This document shows, one piece after another, positions 43,746 through 60,000 of a DNA stretch of 60,000 nucleotides. Source of the DNA: Owenia fusiformis. Its lineage: Eukaryota > Annelida > Polychaeta > Sabellida > Oweniidae. The notes under the pieces are model-generated. The model was given only the letters and a program-made list of their open reading frames with translations. It searched no databases and had not been told where the DNA came from. A program made the translations under genes and the position numbers. Location: the NCBI GenBank assembly GCA_903813345.2, contig CAIIXF020000005.1, positions 25,735,375 through 25,795,374 on the forward strand. The letters run 5' to 3'. The stretch's first letter is position 1; each line of letters begins with the position of its first letter.

Positions 43746-45214
43746 CAGAGTGGTCCAAAAAAATGGGTACCCTGCGACCTGCGTGCAGAGTCTAGTTAAA
43801 CTACACTCTGCCTAGTAGAGACCATATTACAGTTTAGTAGCCCCACCCCCACGACGGGTACCGGTGGCAGTTCGGGTAATAAATCACTTTTGACTTACGC
43901 GCTGACCTTTCTTCCACCAATCAGCGAGCTTGAAGAAACATATGCCAAATGCGTTCTAATTAAATATTCGCATGTCATTGGTCAATTTCGGGCTCAACGA
44001 TGACGTCAGAAGGAATGACTATATATAGAACGTCGGTCAAATTTGGCTGACGAACACTGATTGGCGCGGTGAGTTCACAGGTTTATTTTAGTTTGAAAGA
44101 GTTAGGATGAAGCTCTCTTTTAAGAAGTGAAGTCAAACGAATGCAAAGGGTAAAAAATGGGACACTCGCATTTCAAAAATAAATATTGATATTATTGTTG
44201 AAAACATATCATATTATATACCAGTGGATTGGGTATTTACATCTTTAATTTGGTATATCACAAGTTAAAATTTATTATAATGCCTGTCAACTAGCGTCCA
44301 TAATACAAATGACGTCATTTTTGTTTCAAAACGGATTTTGAAAAACTTGCAAAAATCAACTTTTTTTGTCAACATAAACAGATGTTCAATTTGTCCACCA
44401 TTCTGATCACTTATAGCCCTCAATCTTGGCATAAACTTGTTGACAGCATCATTGATATGCTTTTGAAATAATAAATTCCACTTCCCAACAATTCTGTCCT
44501 TAAGGGGCTGAATAGATGTAAGGGGCTCATAGTACACCAACTCTGTTAGTTCTCATACGTGGTAGTCGCAGAAGGTAGCATCAGGTAATTTGGGGGGTGG
44601 GCAGTTATAAAGGGGGATGAATCAATGTGTCCTGCACAGAGGACTTATTCCTGATCTCATATTCAGATCATTACGTTTTCCAACAAGATGGGGCTCCAAG
44701 CCATAGATCCTACAAGATAGTAATAGTTAAAGGAGAATGTGCCTAAATTCATACCCCCTAATCACTGGTCCCCCAGATCACTTGATGCCAACGCCGGAGA
44801 CTACCACATATGGGGAGATCCAACAAAATTGGTGTATCATGAAATACTTGCATCTATTCAGTCCCTAAAGGACAGAATTGTTGAGAAGTAGAGTTAATTG
44901 TCAAAACCATATCAATGATGCTACTGATCAGTATATGCCAAAATTGAGAGCTATTATTGATCAAAATGGAGGACATATTCAACATCTGTTTCTGAAAAAA
45001 AAAAAGTTTTTGCAAGTTTTGAAAACCCGTTTTGAAGCAAAAATGACGTCATTTGTATTATGGAAGCTGGTTGACATGTATCATAATAAATTTGAACTCA
45101 TGATATACCAAATTAAAGATAATTCCCCATCCACTGGTATATAATATGACATTTTTTCTTCAAAAGAATCAATGTTTATTGAAATATGAATGTCCCATTT
45201 TTTGAACCACCCTG
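43746..45214. mobile_element. Fold-back mariner element with transposase C-terminus in both arms
   Basis: Ends CAGAGTGGTCCAAAAAAATG and, complemented, CAGGGTGGTTCAAAAAATGG, with TA outside each (43744-43745 and 45215-45216). The left arm (43746-43767 plus 44153 to about 44545) is a diverged inverted copy of the right arm (about 44840-45214). Each arm encodes the transposase C-terminus: minus strand near 44400 (KFMPRLRAISDQNGGQIEHL), plus strand near 44930 (QYMPKLRAIIDQNGGHIQHL). The middle holds a decayed catalytic part, FQQDGAPSHRS near 44676, with stops. No intact frame. Confidence 0.82.
43768..44152. mobile_element. TACCCT...AGGGTA element nested in the mariner end, 9-bp duplication
   Basis: 385 bp. 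Begins TACCCTGCGACCTGCGTGCA and ends CGAATGCAAAGGGTA. Flanked by exact AAAAATGGG at 43759-43767 and 44153-44161, splitting the mariner terminal repeat. A 71-bp deletion derivative lies at 28400-28470. Confidence 0.82.
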
Positions 45215-45563
45215 TATATAAGGGATTTGGTTATCAGTATGCTAGAAGTAAGGTAAAGTATTTAATTTTATAATTTCACACAGGTATTATCACTTGCATC
45301 CTACTAGTTCAGTATCTTAATAGATAAGAAATTATGACAGCTGTTCTGTTTTTCGAAACTGGGAAGGTCACTGGTTTTGTCCAAACATCTGAAATATTTA
45401 CAGTATAGCAGCTAAGCTGACCTGATTTCATTGAAGGTCTTAGCTGCTGAAAGGCTCATTCTGTTGTAGTTTCAAAATGTTTTTAAATGGGTATTCCAAT
45501 GCATTTTTCCTGTCATCAACTGGGGCAGAATGTCTCCAAATTGTGTTTTTGTACCAAAATACA

Positions 45564-45823
45564 CATCCTCTGATCACTGGGCTTCAAAATACAGAATACT
45601 AGTACTTCTTTCTTTTAACCCCCTGCGATAAGCAGTTGGCATTTCCCCGATTAAGAACTCACAATTTGATTCGCTGTCACAACAAGGCAATCATGTGACA
45701 GCAATCATGTGTACGTCATCAGCGCATAATTAGATCACATGATTCAGTTTAATCGGGCGCTTTCAAAATGGTTATTGTAGGGGGGAAGGAGGTACGGATT
45801 CTGGACACCTGCTTAGGAGGATG
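45564..45823. mobile_element. CATCCTCC element with 9-bp target duplication, copy 2 (inverted)
   Basis: Ends CATCCTCTGATCACTGGG and, complemented, CATCCTCCTAAGCAGG. Exact CAAAATACA at 45555-45563 and 45824-45832. It is in the opposite orientation to copy 1 at 38100-38350, 7.2 kb away. Confidence 0.8.
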
Positions 45824-46349
45824 CAAAATACAAGGAACTAATATAAGAAACAGTCTAGTACTGACAGCTATGAGAATACTACTCATGGAAAAATATATCC
45901 AACGTTTTTCATATATAACATCCAAAATTACCCCAAAAAATTCAAATAAGTTTAATATATATTAGCAAGTTTATTTCAATATACAGTATTTCTGTACAGA
46001 TCAATATTACAACTTGCATACATGTCACTTTCTTAAAATGTACAACTGGTGGTTTCATAAAATACAATGGACATCTATTAATCATCAATTCCATTTGGAG
46101 TTGTTTCTCAGAATCATGACACGTTTAACTGTAAATGACAAATTTAAATATCTACATATTTTCCCTGCTACCAATATCGAAGAAAATCAACACTTATTAT
46201 TATGAATTACTGTATAAATGAATGGCATGTTTTGTACTAATGAGCATGACTTTCAATGATTACTAAAATACTTGAACTGTTATGAGCTCTGTATGGTTGA
46301 GGATGAAACATGTTGGATGAAAATATTCAAACATGAGTCAAAACACACC

Positions 46350-46355
46350 TTTATT
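46350..46355 (-). other. SEC61A polyadenylation signal
   Basis: TTTATT on the plus strand, AATAAA in the sense of SEC61A, about 400 bases after its stop. Confidence 0.55.
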
Positions 46356-46750
46356 GTACAATAATTCTTCATCAAAGATCCTTTTTTAATTTCCTATTTT
46401 ATTTTCACAATTCAGTCCTGACTTTCAATTGATATAAGAATGAAGCTGTTAAGTACCAGAGAAATTAAGAAAGGATCATCGGAATCAATCAGCAAAGCAT
46501 TTTGGGTAACTTCTGAGATCTGCACTTCCTGTTACTCTGTCCAATAAACATCGCCGAATTATTCAGCCCGAGGCTACTGTAGTTTTATGCTATCACAATG
46601 TCCATTTGCATTTCTATGTCACGGAACATTCTAAAATCATCTGTTATTTTTTTGAAGAATCTTGTAAACTCTCAAGTTAAAACTTAAGATCTAAGGCCAA
46701 GATCCATTTTTGTTATTTTTTTGTATCATGAGTCATTGCTTATTAAATAT

Positions 46751-52199
<5,449 letters not shown>

Positions 52200-52535
52200 G
52201 TTGATCTATTCTTTTGTTAATCCCTGTTCGAATCTATCGTCTCAGAAGTGGAAAAGAACCAATGTTTTCCACCCTAACTCGAACTTGTTTCGGACTCAAT
52301 ATGGCCGAAAAATAAAAGGAAGTCACGTGACTGCCACTAATTGATTTTTACTAATTTAGATAGGTATTTCATCAAAAGTATGATGTTATGTGTCCTATCG
52401 TCTTTCCCAAAAGTTGCATTATGATACAGGGCTTTGATTTATACCTCCATAGAGCAATCAATCCGTTCATAATACTCCAAATTGCAATTATGTGGTCCGG
52501 CGTGTTGAATGCTGGGTAATAATGACGTCATCGAG

Positions 52536-53673
52536 GGGGTGTACTAAATACCACCTAGGTGCCCCACACCTAGGTGTCCCCATTGAAATGCCTTAATGGC
52601 ATATTTTACTACTTTATTTCAAGATAACATTTTTCCAAGTATTAATTTGGTACATAATAAAGTATTTTCGTGGAACTTGTGTAAATATTTCTGTTTGTTT
52701 ATGATATTTTTGTCTTGAAAATTTTGATCCATGTCAAAAAGTCATTTGTAAGAACATGGGCTTTCAACTAGAAGGGTAGGCAACTTCCCATATTTCATAC
52801 ATAAACATTGCCATGGGTTTTCAAAATTGGAGAATGTACACATTCCAAGAAAATCTTATTTTGTACTTTTTATTGATGATTAAAAGAAATAACTCAAAAA
52901 TAAAAACATGATCTTCTACATACATCTTGATAATTTAATAAAAATTGGAATTCATCATAATTATGAGAATACAGAAAGTGAACATTCTCCCACAAATTAT
53001 GTTTTTATTGGAATGTGTTCTTGAATAATTAACCACAATGCAATACTCAAGAAAACATCTTGATAACTCTTATTCTTATTGGTCTCTTTTGTTTACTTTT
53101 ATATGATATTGAATATATTTTATGCTTTAATCATATTAAAAAATTGATTATTATTCAAAATAATACTAAAACATATACATTTATCTAATACTTTTTGAAA
53201 TATTGCCATAAAAGGGAAGCATGTCATTGCTCATTTTGAAGGTCTCATGTTATTACATAGAGTTGCATACCCTTCTAGTTGAAAGCCCATGGTAAGAATA
53301 ATATTTCATTATTTGCTCACTATAAAATGCTACAAATTCACTATTTTAGCAACAAGTATGAACAATATATATATTTCAAATATAAATGCACACTTTAGCA
53401 TTAGCATTAATGGTGTTTTGTTACTACAAATAAGTAACCATACATATGAGCAAAATTCCAGGTGCCCATTTTTCTATCAATAAAACTTTTTACATTTTAT
53501 TTTCGAATCTTTTTTGATATATTCTCGACTTCAAATTATTATTTCAAGTCTATTAAATGTCAAGTTAATATGACAAAGGAAATAATACTATATTTAAAAT
53601 GTGTACGTGGTTTAAAATGGAATTAGAAATCCAGGTGCCCAAGGGGACACCTAGGTGGTATTTAGTAACACCC
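52536..53673. mobile_element. Inserted element, TIR GGGGTGTACTAAATACCACC, 8-bp target duplication
   Basis: 1,138 bp. Left end GGGGTGTACTAAATACCACC, right end complemented GGGTGTTACTAAATACCACC, each followed by CACCTAGGTG motifs. Exact TCATCGAG at 52528-52535 and 53674-53681. No open frame of note. The 8-bp duplication suggests hAT or a related superfamily. It contains a second element at 52755-53291. Confidence 0.82.
52755..53291. mobile_element. Nested element, ends CATGGGCTTTCAACTAGAAG
   Basis: Inverted ends CATGGGCTTTCAACTAGAAG / CTTCTAGTTGAAAGCCCATG. Exact GTAAGAA flanks at 52748-52754 and 53292-53298. A diverged copy lies at about 54177-54715, and a minimal end pair at 17394-17426. Confidence 0.78.
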
Positions 53674-53858
53674 TCATCGAGAGATTGATCCAAGATGGAG
53701 GAGCAGAATGTCAACAAAATAAAAGTTTGATAAAACGTTGCCATTTACGACATGAATATGTAGAATTTACCTACACATATGATGTTTTGTAACAATTGAA
53801 TACATAGAGACATTGTAGATTGAACGTTTTTGATTTTCCTAAAGTTTATTCTTTAGTC

Positions 53859-56800
53859 ATGGGTGGAAAAAATTCAACTTTTGATGAAGAGAGTGGATAC
53901 ACAAACAGTACTGCAGACAATGAACATGAGAGAAGGCTGGATAAAACAGTCCATCTTGTACCAGGGAAACGCAATGCCCCAGATAGGATAACAGATCTTG
54001 CACGTTACATGAATGTAGAATCGAGAAAACGATCCGAAGTTGCAAAGAATGAATACAATTACACGAAGGTAAAAAAATGTTAGAAAAAACTTTTATTCGA
54101 CCTATTCTCATCAATTTAAATCAGAGTTGAATTATTCTTGATTTTCATCATGACATATAAGTTGAAAGTTTTATTTAGGCTTTCAATAGAAGGGTAGGCA
54201 ACTTCCCATACATGTATTTCATACATAAGCATTGTCTTGGGTTTTCAAATGGGAGAAGAAATGCTTCCTGTACACATTCCAAGGAAAATCTTGTTTGTGC
54301 TTTTCGTGTATGATTTTAAGAAATAACCCAAAATAAAAACATGATTTTCTGCATACATGTTGATGATTTAGTACAAAACGGGATTTATCATAATATGACA
54401 ATAATGAAAGTGGACATTCTCCCACATATTATATTTTTATTGGAATGTGTTCTTGAATGATTACCCACAATGCAACACTCAAAGAGAACATTTTAATAAC
54501 TCTTTTTCTTATTGGTCTTTTTTGTTTACTTTTAAATGAGATTAATCAGGTTTTATGTTTTATCATATTCGAAATTGTTTTTTCTTCGAGATAATACTAA
54601 AAACACACACATTTATTTAATAAATCTTTTTGAAGTTTTATCAAAAAGGGAAGCATGGCACAGCACATCTTGAAGCTCTCATGTAATAACACAGAGTTGC
54701 ATGGAATCCCATGGTTGGCTATGTGTACATGAATTTAAAGTACCATTAATTTTTAAAATCGTTGCATTTACAGGAAAGTGTTCAGCTTGTAAAGCACATG
54801 TTTAAAAAGATGGACCCTTCAGTAATGAAAACCACAGTTGATGTGATGGGAGATCTTCAGTTGTCCTTCAAGGTACATGTATATAACAAATATGAATTAA
54901 TTCTGAAATTGAAATGCATTTAAGATGTATTAGTATTGGAATGTACTCTATCTTACTTACTCCTGAGCATGGGTAAATGGCCTTGATGCAAGACTATTGA
55001 TGTATCACAAGATCATATCAATGACTTAAAGACACATTTTAGCCAATTTTAAACACTGCTATTAAGAAGTATAATGTACCTGGGGGGAGGGGGGGGGGGT
55101 TGCTGGCACCCCTGACCCCCTGGCTATCAGCCTGCATATATATGTGTTGCATTGTGTTATTGCGATTTTTCCAGTATGATTTTGCCAGAGGCCTACTGCT
55201 GCTGAAAGTTCTGAAGGCAAGAGAACTTGTCTGTAAAGACCCAAGAACAAAAAGTGCAGATCCTTATGTGAAGGTAATATTTTTTTCATGTATTTCCAGT
55301 GCATGACTTACAGATGTACTTTTCCCTAAGTAAAATTGTCATTTTGTAAATATCATGTCAATTGATATTCATGTATTTTCAAGAACAGCTATGCATTCTC
55401 CTGTCACATTTTAAAAAATCACATAAAATAGTAAAGTTCCAATAAAAAAGATGGTGCACATGTAGTTTATTCAGAATTCACCCACTTTACTTTCCAGTTA
55501 AGTATTCTGTTTTCTGATGGTTCCCAAGAGTTCCACTGTCAGACAAATGCAGCAAAACGCACCTTGAATCCTGTCTTCAATGAGATCTTTACATTCAAAC
55601 TCACGCCTGAAGATTTAAAGCAAAGCCGTATTATTTGTCATATCTGGGACCGTGATATTCTGGGTAAAGATGACTTCATGGGAGAAGGGGTGGTCCATTT
55701 AGCTGCTTTCAACTTTGAGGAGACTCCAGTATACACAGCCTGGTACAATCTACAGATGGAGGTAGATTACTAAGATTGTTTACATTTGTTGAATCTTCAA
55801 ATTGTTTTGAATTTATAAGTAAAACTACTATTGTCAGGCAAAATACCAAAATGGTCAGGGAATTTTAGAATCCTGAAAAAAATCAGGGATTTTTAAGTGT
55901 TTGAAATTTGAAAAAAATTGAAAGTTGAAAAACCATAAACCGAAGACACATAAATGAAGAGACTGAATGAAAACAATGAAGATAATGTAATGGTTTTTTA
56001 CTTTCATTTTTTGTTGATAAGAATAACAAAGGACAAGTCTCGGTTTAGAGAACAGTCTCCTGAGCTAATAATTTTTTTATGAATAATATAGAAATAACAC
56101 CCAAATTAAAATATGAATATTCAAAAGAGGACATTTAAATATACAAGAGGTAAAAATATCAAAATTGTCCGAAGCAGGCATAACATGCAGTAGACTGATG
56201 AACTTCGTTCTCTAAACTGAGACTAGTCTACTTAGTTGGGGAATTTCACTTTTGAATCTGAGAAGTCTGAATTTGTTTTGAAAATATTGTGCCAACCCCA
56301 TACTATGTATCACCTGTCATCTCTGGTGGAAATACAAAAATATATGGTCTATATAGTATTCACTCATGAACATGATTTTATTGATTTGAACATTTTAGAC
56401 TGACTTTTCGATCACTGGGGACATAGAGGTAGAGTTGAAATACAAGTTGCCCCAGACATTGGCTATAAATGTAGTGAGGGCGTCAGGGCTGGTACAGAGA
56501 GACCCTGAAAGACCTCCAGACCCTTATGTCAAGATTATGATCCCAGGCGTGCAAACTATACATAAAACACAGGTTAGTCAGTCATCTTGTACCTATGGGC
56601 ATGCATTTGCTCTTGCTTGCGTACATCAATGTGTCATCAAAATTCCAGAGTTTTGGTGGTCTATATCTTCCACATATCTGAGGTGTCTTGTAGATTCTAA
56701 TTTTGAAATATTGATTTGCCAAAATTTTCACTTTTTCAATATTTATCCCAACGAATGAACGAACGACATACAACGAACGAAGGTAGAGTAATAAAGGTGA

Positions 56801-58141
56801 ATATTACATTGTGACATATAAAGATCATGCATATAGTGTTTGTTTGGATTTGCTACTCTGTGAAGTTGACAAATTGATTCCATTAATTCCATCATATGTT
56901 CAATTGTATCTTTGATAATTTCCATCATATGTTTGACTCATTTCTGCCATACGTGAACAACATGTTGAATAATAAATCATATTGTTTGTGCATTTCCATT
57001 ATCTGTTTAGCCATGTTTGTTTGTTGTGTAGATTGCCTTGGATACAGTGAACCCAGAGTGGGATGAAGAGTATGACTTCCTAGTGCCCCTTGATGAGTTC
57101 AGTCAAAGGTATATAGCTAACCATATACGGTTACACAGTTAGAATCTTTTTTTCAATGGGGATGGGCTCCTTATTGATTTATCAACATTCAGAGATCTTG
57201 TCAAAATCCAAAACAAGACAAGGCAGGTTAAATAAGTTAAATAGGTAAGGGAAAACTTAAGGGCCAAAGTAAATTTGATGCTACCAGGGACAACATTTCC
57301 ACAATTTCAATCCAGAAAATACATGAAAATAAATTCTGTAAACTAAGATGCAATTGCCTTGCCTGCCTGCGTATATGTGTATGACAACTTTACACTTAAT
57401 TGGCAGCCAAGTTTTAAAAAATGTTTACATTTGGTTATAAGACTGCCACAAAGTTTCAGTTGTATAAAACCATGAATTAGTGTACAAATAGTGACTGCCA
57501 TTGAGGGAAATAGTGCAAAATATTTTCCTCAAGGGAATATCCTGTCCACTGACATGTTCCCGAGGCTGCAGACAGGATATTCCCGAGAGGAAAATTTTTA
57601 CACTATTTCCCGAAAATGTGGCAGTCACTATTTGTTTTATTATATACCTGATAAGTACTCTGTATACATGTAAACAAAAACAAAATGAGAAGTCTTTTCG
57701 TTTCAATATCAAATGTTCACAGGTTCTTATTGGCATTTAAAGGCATTTTACCTTTCAACTCCTATAATCTCAGATTTGGGGGAAGATAAAACGTACTATT
57801 GACTGGTCACATGACCTAACTGGTGATTAGTACAATTCATCTTCCCTGAAAGCAGGGATTTAGGACTTTCCAGGGAATTAGTTCATCTATTCCATGTCAT
57901 GTGACCATGAATAAGCCAATGAGCATCTACAATACATTTGAGGTATATAATAATGCTTCATAACCTCTTTAAGCTTGTATTTGATCACAATCACATCTCT
58001 ACCCACTGTTACAGGTATGTGATCTTACATGTACTGGACAAGGCATGTGTTGGGGAAGACTCTCTGGGTCAGGTGATCATTGACTTAGACAACTTTGACC
58101 ACGAGCTTGGCTACAGAGGCTCCTTTCAGCTAGAAGATTTG
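53859..58141 (+). CDS. Synaptotagmin-like tandem C2-domain protein without membrane anchor (3' end outside window)
   Basis: Likely a calcium- and phospholipid-binding protein acting in vesicle traffic or at membranes. Exons: 53859-54068, 54774-54872, 55175-55273, 55498-55761, 56399-56572, 57032-57108, 58015-58141; 350 codons so far, with a donor GTAAGT at 58142. First ATG begins MGGKNSTFDEES, a fit to the N-myristoylation pattern MGxxxS; Kozak context GTCATGG is strong. Residues 1-90 are hydrophilic, with no transmembrane segment. C2A starts GDLQLSFKYDFARGLLLLKV and keeps the acidic ligands of loop 1 (CKDP, SADPY) and loop 3 (WDRDILGKDD). C2B starts GDIEVELKYKLPQTLAINVV with QRDP and PPDPY, but loop 3 reads LDKACVGEDS, missing one acidic position. 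Synaptotagmin, Doc2/rabphilin or an orphan relative cannot be distinguished without the rest. Confidence 0.85.
54177..54715. mobile_element. Diverged copy of the 52755-53291 element in intron 1 of the C2 gene
   Basis: Begins GGCTTTCAATAGAAGGGTAG and follows the 52755 copy through CATTCCAAG, AAAATCTTGTTTG and GCATGG to CCCATGG. Outer ends eroded. Confidence 0.75.
56036..56226. mobile_element. Small MITE in C2 gene intron 4
   Basis: Ends GTCTCGGTTTAGAGAACAG and, complemented, GTCTCAGTTTAGAGAACGA, about 190 bp apart with an AT-rich interior. No clear target duplication. The rest of intron 55762-56398 is unremarkable. Confidence 0.6.
56745..56872. mobile_element. ATCCCAACGAAC family, short copy 3
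   Basis: Only the two ends remain: ATCCCAACGAATGAACGAAC at the left and GTTTGGATTTGCTACTCTGT at the right, with about 80 bp between. Confidence 0.7.
57484..57636. repeat. Long inverted repeat in C2 gene intron 6
   Basis: Arms of about 60 bp: AATAGTGACTGCCATTGAGG...GGGAATATCCTGTCC and GACAGGATATTCCCGAGAGG...GTGGCAGTCACTATT. The loop of about 27 bases holds TGACATGTTCCCGAGGCTGC. The transcript would form a long imperfect hairpin. Probably a MITE. Intron 57109-58014 is otherwise plain. Confidence 0.8.
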
Positions 58142-60000
58142 GTAAGTTATATATGTGCTATAAACTGTCCTGCCACTTATCAACGTAATTCAATTCAACT
58201 CAATTCAATTTGTTTCATATTTATCCCAACGAACGAAGTTCGGTAGGGATATAGTGAAGCCCTCCGTCCGTCAGTCCGTCTGTCCGTCCGGAAGATAACT
58301 CAAATATTAGTTGACGGATTTTCTTCATATTTGGTGGAAAGATGTATATTGATAAATAGTTTTACGCAAAAAAAAAATTTTCAAGATGGCCGCCACTTTA
58401 AAAATGACGGGACTTTTTCGCAAAAATCATAAATTTTTTATTCTAAACCAAAGTAATAAATATTATTGTCTGAAATTTTGGTAGTATATTCGCAACATCT
58501 ATCTATTTCACATATATTCCGTGTTTTTCATCCTGACCCCCAGGGGCCGTGTATGGGGGGTCAGGAAAACAGATATTTTCGCCAATTTTTAGATCTATCG
58601 AAGTATAGCTTTATTATACTCAAATGAAAGGCAATTAAGAGTAAATTGCAAATATTGTATCTTTTTTCTGATTTGAGCCTCGTAAAATTCAAAATGGCCG
58701 TCTAATGTACGATTTCGCAATAATTTTTCGATCCCTTCAAAGTATGGCTATAATACTCAAATTGAAGGAATTTTGGAGTAGATCACAATTATGGTAATAT
58801 TTTTCAGATTTGTACCTCAGAAAATTCAAAATGGATTTTTTCAAGATGGCCGCCGCTTTAAAAATGGCGGGACTTTTTCGCAAAAATCATAAATTTTTCA
58901 TTCTAAACCAAAGTAATTAATATTATTGTTTGAAATTTTGGTAGTATATTCGCAACATCTATCTATTCCACATATATTCAGTGTGTTTTTCATCCTGACC
59001 CCCAGGGGCCGTGTATGGGGGGTCAGGAAAACAGAAATTTTCGCTAATTTTTAGATCTTTCTGAAGTATAGCTGTACAAGCTTTATTATACTCAAATCAA
59101 AGGCAATTAAGAGTAGATTGCAAATATTGTATCTTTTTTCTGATTCGAGCCTCGTAAAATTCAAAATGGCCGTCTAATGTACGATTTCGCAATAATTTTT
59201 CGATCCCTTCAACGTATGGCTATATAATACTCAAATTGAAGGAATTTTGGAGTAGATCACAATTATGGTATTATTTTTCAGATTTGTACCTCAGAAAATT
59301 CAAAATGGCTGCTTTGCAGGAATTCGCAATTCTAAAATCTAAATTTTTCAATTTTAACCAAAGTAATGAGTATAATTGATTGGAATTCGGTAATTGATAT
59401 TTTGTTCGTTGGGATTTGCTACTCCGCGGAGTTGCCATCATCTAGTTTGTTTACATAATGTTCACTATATATCAAGCCAATGTACTAGACAAGAGCTATA
59501 TGTTGCAGCATAAAGTGAATTAATTTTAACTTCATCTAGACTACATTTAAATGAAAGGGCTTATACTTTGTGACAGTATTTCATAAACATATTATGATGA
59601 GATATCTTATCTTACATTTCATGTACTAATGATACCCTATGTCATGTACAATTATCGTATTCATGGTTCCCTATTCAAAAGAGGAGACGCAAAATATTTT
59701 CCTGATGAGGTCAAAATATTTCCCACGATGCAGTTCGCGGAGTAACAAATTCATATTCCTTGTTTTCCCCCATAGGTTTAACATGCGGATTTTCACACCT
59801 ATTTTTCAATTGATATATTCGTTCATATTCCCATACGGGAGTACAGAAAAAATTATCAGAAGCGATTACTCTCTTATTAATTTTGATGAAACAGATATTT
59901 TTTTCATTGTATTGATTCATAGTGTGCTGAAAACGACGATTGAAAAGTGACAACATATTCCGGAAGAGAAGGTCATGTGATCAGTTGACTAGTCGCCATA
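58142..60000 (+). other. C2 gene intron running off the window
   Basis: Mostly the long ATCCCAACGAAC copy 4. From 59.45 kb to the edge I see AT-rich sequence without a recognisable C2 exon. Confidence 0.55.
58223..59448. mobile_element. ATCCCAACGAAC family, long copy 4 with internal duplication
   Basis: Full ends as in copy 1, with the GTCCGTCC array at 58262-58290. A segment of about 460 bp starting TTTCAAGATGGCCGCC occurs twice in tandem (58379 and 58839), which makes this copy longer than copy 1 (751 bp). No coding frame. Confidence 0.82.

Larger units (their letters stand above)
42772..46749. other. Convergent intergenic region RUVBL1 / SEC61A
   Basis: RUVBL1 3' UTR, hairpin, fold-back mariner with nested element (43746-45214), CATCCTCC copy (45564-45823), then the SEC61A 3' UTR from about 46350. 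No additional gene seen. Confidence 0.65.
52200..53858. promoter_or_regulatory. Head-to-head promoter region SEC61A / tandem-C2 gene, split by a transposon
   Basis: The two start codons diverge at 52199 (-) and 53859 (+). Of the 1.66 kb between, 1.14 kb is an inserted element (52536-53673), leaving about 520 bp of ancestral sequence. TATGGCCGAAAAATAAAAGG and a CRE-like TGACGTCA (52523-52530) lie on the SEC61A side. Confidence 0.55.

Noticed and set aside
44878-45144. Possible stand-alone small gene encoding a basic protein
   Set aside because: It is the C-terminal fragment of a mariner transposase inside the fold-back element, with the upstream catalytic part full of stops.
59639-59956. Frames on both strands near the right edge
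   Set aside because: Sense and antisense frames overlap, neither resembles a C2 domain or other family; likely chance in AT-rich intron.

Overview
Animal genomic DNA. Every gene is split by short GT-AG introns, base composition is AT-rich, and the introns and spacers are packed with small DNA-transposon relics and minisatellites. The protein set (a TRPV channel of the Nanchung/Inactive type, a 2-O-sulfotransferase of the HS2ST/UST/Pipe type, intracellular serpins, RUVBL1, SEC61A, a synaptotagmin-like tandem-C2 protein) is metazoan. The repeat style is what I would expect of a marine invertebrate. I cannot name the phylum or species from sequence alone.

Layout: (1) 1-15.4 kb, + strand: 3' three quarters of a TRPV channel gene. 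Its N-terminal ankyrin exons lie off the left edge, and its introns carry at least six different tandem arrays. It has two alternative copies of the exon for the S4-S5 linker and S5, 3.3 kb apart. Each is 110 nt, and reading frame permits only one or the other. (2) 19.2-24.5 kb, +: a complete seven-exon 2-O-sulfotransferase gene with a possible 183-nt cassette exon. (3) 25.5-32.1 kb, -: two tandem intracellular-type serpin genes with the same exon plan but different reactive-centre loops. The downstream copy has a 26-residue duplication. (4) 32.1-42.8 kb, +: complete RUVBL1 (456 codons), head to head with the second serpin. (5) 42.8-46.3 kb: a transposon graveyard between RUVBL1 and SEC61A. 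(6) 46.75-52.2 kb, -: complete SEC61A (476 codons). (7) 53.9 kb to beyond the right edge, +: the N-terminal part of a tandem-C2 protein without a membrane anchor but with an N-myristoylation-like start.

The genes are not an operon and share no pathway; RUVBL1 and SEC61A are housekeeping genes. The notable biology is the duplicated TRPV exon pair, the serpin loop diversification, two head-to-head promoter regions, and a repeat landscape in which intact target-site duplications let the order of nested insertions be read directly: two hAT-type elements, two families with 9-bp duplications, a fold-back mariner, and an 8-bp-duplication element splitting the SEC61A/C2 promoter region. Coordinates of exons were assigned by eye from splice consensus, reading phase and protein homology.
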